This document shows, in pieces, positions 1 to 7,174 of a stretch of 12,599 nucleotides of DNA. The notes under the pieces were generated by a model. That model saw only the letters and a program-made list of their open reading frames with translations. It searched no databases and was not told the DNA's origin. Within the stretch, counting starts at the first letter, position 1; each line of letters starts with the position of its first letter. The DNA comes from JADFNO01 sp965369945 (GTDB taxonomy: Bacteria > Planctomycetota > Phycisphaerae > Phycisphaerales > SM1A02): NCBI GenBank assembly GCA_965369945.1, contig CBDUST010000113.1, forward strand, positions 1 through 12,599, read 5' to 3'. The translations under genes were made by a program, and so were the position numbers.

Positions 1-452
1 CGAGCTCCGTAGTCGTACGCCCAGATGATCTCATTCAGGAAACACTCTCGGCCGAAGATGCGATCTAGCAAGATCTTGCAGTAGTGGACTTCGCGGTAGT
101 CGATGTGGAAATAGAGGCTGCCATGAGGCGCCAACAATCGATGGGCCTCTCGGAGCCGCGGTTCAAGGAATGCGAGAAAATCATCAAACTGATCATCAAA
201 CGACTTGTGCCCCAGTTTGACCGTATCGTACCGCCGACCCTGAAACCCCGTCCGATCACCATCGTGCGACGCGATCGTCTCGATCTGGGTTCTCGCCTGA
301 CGCTTTCCGGTATTGAAGGGGGGATCGATATAGATGAGGTCCACAGATGAGGACGGCATAGCTTGGAGGATAGGGAGGTTGTCGCCGAAGCAAATCCGGT
401 TCTCTACGCTGTCTGTCTCGATTGTATTTACGGCGTGACTAGTCATTTTCAT
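1..452 (-). CDS. Site-specific DNA methyltransferase (N4-cytosine/N6-adenine, beta class), N-terminal part only
   Basis: The gene reads leftward and is cut by the window edge, leaving about 150 N-terminal residues. It would transfer a methyl group from S-adenosylmethionine to an adenine N6 or cytosine N4 in a specific DNA site. What shows this: the stretch ENRICFGDNLPIL (residues 17-29), then VDLIYIDPPFNTGK with the catalytic DPPF at 43-46, and further on HGSLYFHIDYREVHY, a pattern typical of the pfam N6_N4_Mtase family. DPPF lying near the N-terminus means the beta order, with the target recognition region and SAM-binding motif expected in the missing C-terminal part. In-frame ATGs lie at 452 and 446; neither has a clear Shine-Dalgarno, so the start is uncertain. 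No restriction endonuclease gene is visible on this side, so an orphan or a restriction-modification enzyme are both possible. The family call is firm, the specificity unknown. Confidence 0.88.
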   Translation of the reverse strand, partial: MKMTSHAVNTIETDSVENRICFGDNLPILQAMPSSSVDLIYIDPPFNTGKRQARTQIETIASHDGDRTGFQGRRYDTVKLGHKSFDDQFDDFLAFLEPRLREAHRLLAPHGSLYFHIDYREVHYCKILLDRIFGRECFLNEIIWAYDYGA

Positions 453-552
453 CCGTCTGGTGCCCCATCTCAGATCGTGTCTTGGCGTGGAGTGTACCCC
501 AATGTAGACAGTCGCAGTTGTAGTATGAGCCGGAATGGCGTTCGGAGCCTCT

Positions 553-583
553 AGGGAATTCGATCTGAGAGGCAGCATTCCCT
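553..583. repeat. Inverted repeat between methyltransferase gene and rpsU
   Basis: AGGGAAT (553-559) and ATTCCCT (577-583) are perfect 7-bp complements around a 17-nt spacer. It lies upstream of the rpsU promoter in the 236-nt divergent intergenic region. It could be a regulator site or a weak hairpin; no T-run follows. The rest of 453-688 holds the rpsU promoter and nothing else I can support. Confidence 0.3.
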
Positions 584-623
584 CGGCGGCGGAGCGTTTC
601 CTAGCCGATTTTGCACCCGGGAC

Positions 624-652
624 TTGCCAAAGTACGGCTGTCCGCCTCTAAT
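624..652 (+). promoter_or_regulatory. Sigma70-type promoter of rpsU
   Basis: TTGCCA (624-629) matches the -35 consensus at 5 of 6 positions. TCTAAT (647-652) matches the -10 consensus at 5 of 6. The spacer is the ideal 17 nt. The expected transcript start is near 659, giving a leader of about 30 nt that contains the rpsU ribosome binding site. Confidence 0.6.
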
Positions 653-688
653 GCCCGGCTCGATTTATCCGGAGTGAGGCACGCGTCT

Positions 689-898
689 ATGGCTATTCGT
701 ATCAAAGCCCGTGGGGGAGAGTCGGTGGAGCAGATGCTCCGTCGATTCAAGAAGCTCTGTGAGAAAGAGGGGCTGACCAAGGAAATCAAGCGGCGGCAGT
801 ACTATGAGAAGCCCTCGGAACGTCGTCGCCGTGCCACACGCAAGTCCATCCAGCGCGCGGTCCGCAACCTGGAAAAACCAAGCCGTCCACGGTCATAA
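689..898 (+). CDS. rpsU: Small ribosomal subunit protein S21 (bS21)
   Basis: A 69-residue basic protein of the 30S subunit, where S21 sits near the anti-Shine-Dalgarno region and helps start translation. The N-terminus MAIRIKARGGESVEQMLRRF and the following KEIKRRQYYEKPSERRRR are the classic S21 signature, with the usual very Arg/Lys-rich tail. An upstream in-frame ATG exists at 611, but it would add 26 residues outside the family and precede the predicted transcript start. The ATG at 689 is preceded by GGAGTGAGG (671-679) at a suitable distance and gives the usual family length. Transcribed from the promoter at 624-652. It stands alone, with about 130 nt before hppA. Confidence 0.95.
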   Translation: MAIRIKARGGESVEQMLRRFKKLCEKEGLTKEIKRRQYYEKPSERRRRATRKSIQRAVRNLEKPSRPRS

Positions 899-916
899 AG
901 GCCGATGACGGTCAAC

Positions 917-940
917 GGTCGGCTGGATTTGCAGCCGACC
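917..940 (+). terminator. Perfect 9-bp hairpin downstream of rpsU
   Basis: GGTCGGCTG (917-925) pairs completely with CAGCCGACC (932-940) around a 6-nt loop, starting 18 nt after the rpsU stop. The position and GC-rich stem fit a transcription terminator or an mRNA-stabilising end. No T-run follows (next bases TGGGCGGG), so classical intrinsic termination is not assured; it may be a partial terminator between rpsU and hppA. Confidence 0.4.
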
Positions 941-1025
941 TGGGCGGGCAACACACTCGAGCGGCCCCTCGCCCCGAGCCATCACTATTGACCAACATCA
1001 CTGATCTTTGCTGGAGAGACCGATC

Positions 1026-3596
1026 GTGAACGCTTATCTGCTTGCGGACTTCTCAGACATCTGGAGCAACGCACCGGTGTGGATCATCGCGCCCATCGGG
1101 GCGGTCCTGGCCTTGATCTTCGCTGTGTACTTCAGCCGTGGGGTCATGGCGCACTCCGAGGGTGAGCCGGAGATGATCCGCATCGCCGAGGCTGTGCGTG
1201 CCGGGGCGATGGCGTATCTCACCCGACAATACAGAGTCGTGGCGATGGTATTCGCCGGCTTGCTGGCGGTGCTCCTGCTGCTGGGGCTCAGCGGAATCCA
1301 AAGCTTGGTCACGCCCGTCGGCGTGCTGTTCGCCTGTTTGTTCTCAGGAATGACCGGGTGGTTCGGCATGAAGATGGCGACCAACGCCTCGGCGCGTACC
1401 ACCTTCGCCGCGAAAAACTCGCTCAATGAGGGACTTCGCGTTGCCTTCCGCGCTGGGGCGGTGATGGGGCTGATCGTCGTCGGTTTCGCGCTCCTTGACG
1501 TCTCAATCTGGTTCTTCCTGTGGAACTCGATCCTGCCAACGCCTGAGACCGGCCTGGTGGGTATTACCACCATCATGCTTAGCTACGGCATGGGCGCGTC
1601 CACCCAGGCATTGTTCGCACGAGTTGGCGGAGGCATCTACACCAAGGCGGCGGACGTCGGAGCGGACCTCGTGGGTAAAGTCGAAGCGGGCATTCCCGAG
1701 GACGACCCCCGCAATCCCGCCACCATCGCGGACAACGTCGGCGACAACGTCGGCGATGTCGCGGGCATGGGCGCTGACCTGTACGAGTCGTACTACGGCT
1801 CAATCCTGGCGACCATGGCGCTCGGAGCAGCCGCGGCGCTCGGCATCGCTGGGCTTGGTACGCCCGGGACCACCTCCGCTTTGGCTATGAAACTTACTGT
1901 CGCGCCAATGGCGATTGCAGGCATCGGCATCATTTGTTCATTGCTCGGAGTGTTTGCGGTGCGAACAAAGGAAGACGCAACATTTAGCCAACTGCTCAAG
2001 AGTTTGCACACCGGTGTGTGGTTCGCTTCCGGCGTGATCGCCATCGGTGCGCTTGGATTACTGTGGTATCTATTCAAGGATACGCCGGATGTGAGCGGCC
2101 TCGGGCTTTGGGGGTCGATCATGGCCGGGCTGCTTGCCGGCCTCATCATCGCCGTTGCCACCGAGTACTACACAAGCTACGAGCACAAGCCCACACTGGA
2201 TGTGGCTGAGCAAGCCCTTACCGGACCTGCCACGGTCATCATCTCAGGCACAGCGCTGGGCATGCTCTCAACATGGGTTCCAATCGCCACGATCGTCATC
2301 GCGATTCTTACCGCATTCACGTTCGCCGGTGGAGGAGAGAACTTCCTGCTCGGTCTCTATGGCGTAGGAATCGCAGCGGTCGGCATGTTGTCGACGCTTG
2401 GCATCACGCTGGCTACCGACGCCTATGGACCAATCGCCGACAACGCAGGCGGCAATGCCGAAATGACCGGCCAGCCTGCGTATGTTCGTGAGCGCACCGA
2501 CATGCTCGATGCATTGGGCAACACGACCGCAGCCACCGGCAAAGGGTTCGCGATCGGTTCTGCGGCGCTGACCGCGCTGGCACTGTTAGCAGCGTACATT
2601 TCAGTCGTTCAAACCAACCTCAACAAGCAACTCACCGAGGGAGCTGATGCGGCAGCGTTGCTGGATTCAACAGCGGGCCAATACGTCGCTGCTTACCAAG
2701 GCCACGGCCGATTTGTCATTGCCGACCGCAACGACAACAGCCTCAGCGGCGGAATGCTCGCGGCGTCCGACAACACACGCCGTCGTGTCAACTCGTCACT
2801 TGAAATCGGACAAACCGTCAGTATCTACGACGACCTGGATGAATTCACCAATAGCTATCCTGTTTCGTTCGACGGAGTTGAATTCAATCTGGTTCCAATT
2901 GATCGGGCGGATATTAAACAAGTCCTCGCGTTCTACGACGTAACACTGATGAATCCTCGCGTACTGGGCGGCCTGTTTATGGGTGTGCTGTTGGCGTTTG
3001 TCTTTTGCGCACTGACGATGAAGGCGGTTGGACGCGCTGCCTATGAGATGATGAACGAGTGTCGGCGTCAGTTCGTGATCATGAAAGCGGCCTTTGCCAA
3101 ACAGGGTATGAGCGAGTCAGACATCGCTGATCCGATGAAGTGGCCCAAGCAAGTTGACGTCGATGGAACGCAGTTCCCCGACTACGCCCAGTGCGTCGCG
3201 ATCTCCACGACCAGTGCGCAACGAGAGATGGTCGTCCCGGCATTGCTTGCGATCATTGTCCCGGTGGTCGTTGGCCTTGTCTTAGGTGTTGGCGGTGTCA
3301 TGGGTTTGCTCGCAGGCGGGTTGACCAGTGGTTTTGCCATTGCGATCTTCATGGCCAACGCAGGCGGCGCGTGGGATAACGCTAAGAAATACATCGAGAT
3401 GGGCCATCACGGCGGCAAAGGCTCCGATGCGCATAAAGCCGGCGTCGTTGGAGATACCGTTGGTGATCCGTTCAAAGACACCTCCGGCCCGTCACTCAAC
3501 ATCCTTATCAAGCTCATCGCCATCGTGTCCGTGGTCTTCGCCGGCCTCATCGTCAAGTTCTCGCCGGCCATTAGCGCGCTCGTTGGGCTGGGGTAA
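1026..3596 (+). CDS. hppA: Membrane-bound ion-translocating pyrophosphatase, K+-dependent type
   Basis: An 856-residue polytopic membrane protein that hydrolyses pyrophosphate in the cytoplasm and pumps H+ and/or Na+ outward. Visible active-site signatures: DVGADLVGK (210-218), EDDPRNPATIADNVGDNVGD (225-244), DAYGPIADNAGGNAEM with the following RERTDMLDALGNTT, and the C-terminal GGAWDNAKKYIE and GDTVGDPFKDTSGPS. In the loop GNTTAATGKG, Ala502 and Gly505 occupy the positions that in K+-independent enzymes hold Lys and Thr, so K+ dependence is inferred. The pumped ion cannot be read safely. Odd: about 100 extra residues (roughly 531-635) lie between two membrane helices on the extracytoplasmic side, explaining the length above the usual 650-800. 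Start: GTG at 1026 has GGAGAG (1013-1018) 7 nt before it; the TTG at 1008 would lie before that site. rsfS follows after 6 nt. Confidence 0.95.
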   Translation: MNAYLLADFSDIWSNAPVWIIAPIGAVLALIFAVYFSRGVMAHSEGEPEMIRIAEAVRAGAMAYLTRQYRVVAMVFAGLLAVLLLLGLSGIQSLVTPVGVLFACLFSGMTGWFGMKMATNASARTTFAAKNSLNEGLRVAFRAGAVMGLIVVGFALLDVSIWFFLWNSILPTPETGLVGITTIMLSYGMGASTQALFARVGGGIYTKAADVGADLVGKVEAGIPEDDPRNPATIADNVGDNVGDVAGMGADLYESYYGSILATMALGAAAALGIAGLGTPGTTSALAMKLTVAPMAIAGIGIICSLLGVFAVRTKEDATFSQLLKSLHTGVWFASGVIAIGALGLLWYLFKDTPDVSGLGLWGSIMAGLLAGLIIAVATEYYTSYEHKPTLDVAEQALTGPATVIISGTALGMLSTWVPIATIVIAILTAFTFAGGGENFLLGLYGVGIAAVGMLSTLGITLATDAYGPIADNAGGNAEMTGQPAYVRERTDMLDALGNTTAATGKGFAIGSAALTALALLAAYISVVQTNLNKQLTEGADAAALLDSTAGQYVAAYQGHGRFVIADRNDNSLSGGMLAASDNTRRRVNSSLEIGQTVSIYDDLDEFTNSYPVSFDGVEFNLVPIDRADIKQVLAFYDVTLMNPRVLGGLFMGVLLAFVFCALTMKAVGRAAYEMMNECRRQFVIMKAAFAKQGMSESDIADPMKWPKQVDVDGTQFPDYAQCVAISTTSAQREMVVPALLAIIVPVVVGLVLGVGGVMGLLAGGLTSGFAIAIFMANAGGAWDNAKKYIEMGHHGGKGSDAHKAGVVGDTVGDPFKDTSGPSLNILIKLIAIVSVVFAGLIVKFSPAISALVGLG

Positions 3597-3602
3597 CTGC
3601 TC

Positions 3603-3980
3603 GTGCCTGTGACCGTCAAGCCCGATCCTCGCAAGCAGCATGACTTTGCGATCGAGGCTGCGCGGCTACTGGCCGATCGGCACTGCGAGGACGTCTTGCT
3701 GCTTGATGTGAGGGGCCTCAGTCAGGTCTGCGACTTCGTTCTGATCGGCTCAGGTACCAGCGATCGGCAGATGAAGTCCGTTGCCGAGGAGCTTGAGGAT
3801 TTCGGGCAGGACCACGACAATCCCGTCTTCCGCTCCAATCGTGACACAGGCCTGACGTGGGTCGTGATCGATTTTGTGGATCTGGTTGCCCACTTATTCG
3901 AACCGGACCAGCGAGCCTACTACGATTTGGAGGGTCTCTGGTCCGATGCCGAGTCCGTAGACTGGCACCGGCCTGAGTAA
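3603..3980 (+). CDS. rsfS: Ribosomal silencing factor RsfS
   Basis: A 125-residue protein of the RsfS/Iojap (DUF143) family. Family members bind uL14 on the large ribosomal subunit and block joining with the small subunit when nutrients are short. Signatures: the VLLLDVRGLSQVCDFVLIGSG strand-turn core, GTSDRQMKSVAEEL, and the C-terminal WVVIDFVDLVAHLFEP with YYDLEGLWSDAE. The start is GTG at 3603, 6 nt behind the hppA stop; a second in-frame GTG lies at 3609. The G-rich end of hppA (GGGCTGGGG) may act as ribosome binding site, so translation is probably coupled to hppA. In many bacteria rsfS pairs with nadD, which is not present here. The identification is strong. Confidence 0.93.
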   Translation: MPVTVKPDPRKQHDFAIEAARLLADRHCEDVLLLDVRGLSQVCDFVLIGSGTSDRQMKSVAEELEDFGQDHDNPVFRSNRDTGLTWVVIDFVDLVAHLFEPDQRAYYDLEGLWSDAESVDWHRPE

Positions 3981-4022
3981 CCGTTTCGTAGAATGATCTG
4001 TGTTGGATTCCTAAGGAGCACC

Positions 4023-4427
4023 ATGCTTCGCGAAATTCTGTTCGCCAAGATTCATCGAGCGGTCGTTACCGGCTGCGATCCCAGCTACATGGGTTCGGTC
4101 ACCATTGATCCGGACCTGTTGGACGCGACTGGAATGGTGATCAACGAAAAGATCCTCGTGGCGGATTGTGAAAACGGAGCGCGCTTCGAAAGCTACGTCT
4201 TTGAAGGTGAGCGCGGCTCTGGCCAGGTGAGGGTCAACGGCGCAGCAGCGAATCTCACACGCAACGGCCACCATATCTTGATCATGTCGTTCGCCCAAAT
4301 GACGCCTGAGGAAATGCAGCTCCATCGCCCCAAAGTCGTCATCTGTAATGAACACAACGCGATCGCTGAGCTGATCGAGTATTCCCCCGCCCAGGCGCTC
4401 GCCGCCATGGCTGACATGTCTCCCTAA
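4023..4427 (+). CDS. panD: Aspartate 1-decarboxylase (pyruvoyl-dependent), proenzyme
   Basis: A 134-residue proenzyme that decarboxylates L-aspartate to beta-alanine for pantothenate and CoA synthesis. The chain is expected to cleave itself between Gly24 and Ser25 in the segment YMGSVTIDPDLL, turning Ser25 into the pyruvoyl cofactor. Also typical: MLREILFAKIHRAVVT at the N-terminus, VADCENGARFESYVF, and NGAAANL near the middle. The frame is open back to 3993, but the ATG at 4023 gives the family N-terminus and is preceded by AAGGAG (4013-4018). A TAGAAT hexamer at 3989-3994 could be a -10 element giving panD its own transcript, though no clear -35 is seen. It lies 42 nt behind rsfS and may be partly co-transcribed. 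No other pantothenate gene is in the window. Confidence 0.95.
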   Translation: MLREILFAKIHRAVVTGCDPSYMGSVTIDPDLLDATGMVINEKILVADCENGARFESYVFEGERGSGQVRVNGAAANLTRNGHHILIMSFAQMTPEEMQLHRPKVVICNEHNAIAELIEYSPAQALAAMADMSP

Positions 4428-4540
4428 CGGCCAAGCCGGTCAACAGCGAGGGTCTTAGAATCCGAATAATGATGGACGGGCGCTGCGGTACGATGCCGTG
4501 TGTTGAGGCGCTCATATCGCTAACGAGAAGGAGGCCCATA

Positions 4541-6346
4541 ATGAGTCGATTGGCAATCTCGGTTTTCGTCGCCGCGGCTTTGGCTACGACCGCGATGGGG
4601 CAGGTTCAGTTCCTCGACGAGACCTTCGACTACGACAAGGATCATCCCCAGGTCGGGTATTGGATCGGCAATGTGACCACCCCCGCATCATCCGACACAA
4701 TCATCGTCGGCACTCTTGAAGTGAAGCAGGCGGATGATGGCTATGCGCTGAGGATGACGCTGCCGGGGATTGGCGCACGAAACAAGGAGTGCGTGCTCGT
4801 CGTCGCGCAGGGATCGGTGATGACGTTTGATCTTGTGGCCGCGGGTGGTACGTACCGGTTCGTCGGTGAGATCGACGCGGCTGGGCAACGCTTTGCCGGA
4901 ACAGTTTCGCCAGTTGATGAGGCGGAAGACGGCCAGGAGCATTCTTCCTTCGAGTTCGCGCGGTCGATCCGCCCGACTGACCTGCCCGACCCACTGGCGT
5001 TCACCGGTGATCTCAGCGCGCAGGGCATCAAAATGGGCATGACGATCGTCTTGGCCAGGACGCCCGGGGGAAACTGGGTCGGCCACATCGACGTGCCGAT
5101 GCAGTTTCTCAATGCGTTTCCTCTCATCAATCTCAGCGAAGACGAAGGCGTGATCCACGCCGAAATGGCTGTGCCGGGCGATCCCGCGATTGATGTCTCG
5201 CTCGATGAGCATAAGCAGCACATGACCGGCACGTTCAAGCAGTCCGGCATGGAGCTTGAAATCGCCTTTGTCCGCGATGTGAACTATGTCTACAAAGAGT
5301 TGGCGCGCCCGCAACACCCCAAACCGCCGTTCCCATATCGAACGCTCGAAATCGAAGCCCCGCATCCCGACGGCTTCACACTTGCTGGAACACTGACCCT
5401 GCCTGACTCATCACGGTTCGGCGATGGACCATTCGTCACCGCTGTGATGGTGACCGGTTCAGGTCAACAGGATCGTGACGAATCGTTATTGGGGCACAAG
5501 CCGTTTCTTGTGATTGCGGATTACTTGACTCGCCACGGCATCGCCGTAATGCGATATGACGACCGAGGCGTTGGCGGCTCGGGCGGGCGCGACACGCTCG
5601 GCGAAGCAACCTCCGTCGATTTCGCTTCCGACGCACTGGCGGTCTTCAATCACCTCAAAACGATCGAGTCCATCGACAGCGCGCGGATCGGGATCATCGG
5701 CCACAGCGAAGGTGGGCTGATTGCACCGATCGTTGCGACGATGACTGATGATGTCGCCTTTATCGTTTCAATGGCCGGGCCGGGCGTGCAGGGTCGGAAG
5801 CTGCTCGCGGTGCAGCGCAAACTCCTGACGATGGCGGCCGGAGCGTCCGAGGAGGATGCGGACAAGGCGAACGAGCAATTCGCACAGATCGAGCAAAAGA
5901 TCCTTGATGGCGCGACTGTTCGGGAACTCGTGCTATTCTTGGTCAAGTTCGCCCGCGAGCAGTCGCCTGAAATGAAGCAAACCGATGAAGAACTCACCGA
6001 GACAGTCAAGTCTCAGGCGAAGACACTCATGTCGCCGTGGTTTCGGTACTTCATGGAGTACGATCCAGACGAGGCGCTGCGAAACGTCAAGTGCCCCGTA
6101 TTAGCCCTCAACGGCACACTCGATCTGCAAGTCTGGCACGAACAGAACCTCGACGCCATCGATCGCATCATGACCGAGGCTGGCGGCGATATCACAACCA
6201 AGCGTTACGAAGGACTCAATCACCTGTTTCAACCGGCCACCACCGGAGCCGTCGGTGAATACGCCCAGATTGAAACGACCATCGACGAACAAGTCCTGCG
6301 CGATATCGTCGATTGGATCAAACAGAAAATGAACGTCGGCTCGTAG
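4541..6346 (+). CDS. Exported alpha/beta hydrolase (serine hydrolase with N-terminal beta domain)
   Basis: A 601-residue protein with a Sec signal peptide (MSRLAISVFVAAALATTAMG, cleavage likely before Gln21) and no lipobox, so it is probably periplasmic or secreted. Residues about 22-260 look beta-rich and have no family I recognise. From about 265 on it is an alpha/beta hydrolase of the YqkD/S33-like type: VTGSGQQDRDE (oxyanion region), MRYDDRGVGGSGG, and the nucleophile elbow GHSEGG with Ser389. The likely acid is Asp528 (NGTLDLQ) and the base His561 (GLNHLF), so the catalytic triad is complete. It should cleave an ester or amide bond; the substrate is unknown. The frame is open from 4469, but the ATG at 4541 has AAGGAGG (4528-4534) 6 nt before it and begins the signal peptide. 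Transcription candidates upstream are TAGAAT (4456-4461) and TACGAT (4489-4494), neither with a good -35. Confidence 0.88.
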   Translation: MSRLAISVFVAAALATTAMGQVQFLDETFDYDKDHPQVGYWIGNVTTPASSDTIIVGTLEVKQADDGYALRMTLPGIGARNKECVLVVAQGSVMTFDLVAAGGTYRFVGEIDAAGQRFAGTVSPVDEAEDGQEHSSFEFARSIRPTDLPDPLAFTGDLSAQGIKMGMTIVLARTPGGNWVGHIDVPMQFLNAFPLINLSEDEGVIHAEMAVPGDPAIDVSLDEHKQHMTGTFKQSGMELEIAFVRDVNYVYKELARPQHPKPPFPYRTLEIEAPHPDGFTLAGTLTLPDSSRFGDGPFVTAVMVTGSGQQDRDESLLGHKPFLVIADYLTRHGIAVMRYDDRGVGGSGGRDTLGEATSVDFASDALAVFNHLKTIESIDSARIGIIGHSEGGLIAPIVATMTDDVAFIVSMAGPGVQGRKLLAVQRKLLTMAAGASEEDADKANEQFAQIEQKILDGATVRELVLFLVKFAREQSPEMKQTDEELTETVKSQAKTLMSPWFRYFMEYDPDEALRNVKCPVLALNGTLDLQVWHEQNLDAIDRIMTEAGGDITTKRYEGLNHLFQPATTGAVGEYAQIETTIDEQVLRDIVDWIKQKMNVGS

Positions 6347-6383
6347 CGAACCTTCCCCCGAAGCCGGATCTGAGGAGTCTTCG

Positions 6384-6414
6384 ACGAAGGTCCGGGTCCA
6401 ACGAAGGTCCGGGT
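6384..6414. repeat. 14-bp direct repeat upstream of trmB
   Basis: ACGAAGGTCCGGGT occurs at 6384-6397 and again at 6401-6414, a 17-bp period. The second copy covers the place where a -35 box would lie for the trmB -10 element. CCGGA (6364-6368) and TCCGG (6391-6395), with CTTCGACGAAG (6379-6389) between them, also allow a folded structure at the end of the hydrolase transcript. It could be an activator site, a terminator relic or a chance duplication. Confidence 0.4.
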
Positions 6415-6425
6415 ACCGCAACCCA

Positions 6426-6431
6426 TACAAT
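6426..6431 (+). promoter_or_regulatory. -10 element placing the trmB transcript start at its ATG
   Basis: TACAAT (6426-6431) matches TATAAT at 5 of 6 positions and lies exactly 6 nt before the trmB ATG. Transcription would start at or next to the ATG, giving a leaderless mRNA. No Shine-Dalgarno is visible before this ATG, which agrees. No consensus -35 is present; the direct repeat sits there instead. Confidence 0.5.
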
Positions 6432-6437
6432 GCCCCC

Positions 6438-7142
6438 ATGAGCTTCGGCCTCTCACGCGGAAGAACGCTTATCACCACCGGCTTCGGATTGAATCAATCC
6501 GACTTGCCGCCGTTTGAGAACGGCCGAATCGACCCGCGCGACTTCTTCCAGCATCCTCATCACCGATTCGAGCTTGAGATCGGCTCCGGCAAGGGCACCT
6601 TCCTCGTCAAACAAGCGCCGCTGCGGCTGGATACCAATTATCTTGGCATCGAGAAGACGGCTGAGTTCTACCGATATGCCGCCGATCGCATGAGGCGCCG
6701 TTCGTTGGGCAACGTCAAGATTCTGCGAGCTGATGCGACCGAGTTCATTCGGTATTGGTGCGCCGATTCCGTCACGGCGGTGATCCATATGTATTTTTCC
6801 GATCCCTGGCCGAAGAAGCGCCATCACAAGCGGCGCGTGATTCAGGATCGAACGCTTCAAGAGTTTCACCGCATCCTCGTTCCCGCCGGTGAGATTAGAC
6901 TTGTCACCGATCATCCCGAACTCTGGGCGTGGTATGAAGATCACGCCGATCGCAACGCACACCTATTTGAACGGCGAGCCTTCGATCGCCCCGAGTCGGC
7001 GGACGAAGGCGAAATCGTCGGCACGAACTTCGAGCGCAAGTACCGCCGCGAAGGCCGACCGTTCCATGCCATGACATTAGTGAAGCGAGGCACGCAGGCG
7101 GACCATTTAGCCGCGGGGCTTGCCCCGCGCTCTTCGGAGTAA
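6438..7142 (+). CDS. trmB: tRNA (guanine-N7-)-methyltransferase
   Basis: A 234-residue class I SAM-dependent enzyme that methylates N7 of guanine 46 in the tRNA variable loop. Signatures: ELEIGSGKG (45-53) is the SAM-binding loop, NYLGIEKTAEF the second strand, MYFSDPWPKKRHHKRRV (around Asp122) the conserved catalytic and tRNA-binding segment, and GTNFERKY (195-202) the C-terminal family motif. The N-terminal 40 residues are variable, as usual. The ATG at 6438 has no Shine-Dalgarno but follows a -10 hexamer by 6 nt, so a leaderless start is likely. Odd: after the normal end of the fold (HAMTLVKR) there are about 15 more residues, encoded by a TTTAGCC-palindrome repeat, so the stop codon seems to have been supplied by or behind the repeat. 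It is convergent with the next gene, 32 nt apart. Confidence 0.93.
   Translation: MSFGLSRGRTLITTGFGLNQSDLPPFENGRIDPRDFFQHPHHRFELEIGSGKGTFLVKQAPLRLDTNYLGIEKTAEFYRYAADRMRRRSLGNVKILRADATEFIRYWCADSVTAVIHMYFSDPWPKKRHHKRRVIQDRTLQEFHRILVPAGEIRLVTDHPELWAWYEDHADRNAHLFERRAFDRPESADEGEIVGTNFERKYRREGRPFHAMTLVKRGTQADHLAAGLAPRSSE
7106..7129 (+). repeat. TTTAGCC + hairpin repeat (REP-like) inside the 3' end of trmB
   Basis: TTTAGCC (7106-7112) runs into an 8-bp perfect palindrome, CGCGGGGC (7112-7119) and GCCCCGCG (7122-7129), leaving a minimal TT loop; in practice the inner pairs would open to give a larger loop. It encodes part of the unusual TrmB tail. The same TTTAGCC-plus-hairpin layout occurs twice at 11562-11647, so it is probably a member of a dispersed repeat family. 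It could also end transcripts of the two convergent genes. Confidence 0.55.
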
Positions 7143-7174
7143 CAACGCACGAAATACGGTTGAGCGACGGCGCG

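Noticed and set aside
84..350. 88-residue plus-strand frame at the left end
   Set aside because: It lies opposite the methyltransferase with its DPPF motif on the minus strand and has no features of its own.
363..554. 63-residue plus-strand frame between the methyltransferase start and rpsU
   Set aside because: It overlaps the methyltransferase N-terminus on the other strand, and no ribosome binding site or known motif was found.
1034..1576. 180-residue minus-strand frame inside hppA
   Set aside because: A shadow frame opposite a fully conserved membrane protein; no independent signal.
4688..5365. 225-residue minus-strand frame inside the alpha/beta hydrolase
   Set aside because: A shadow of the coding strand: no motif, and the sense protein has a signal peptide and continuous sequence across the region.
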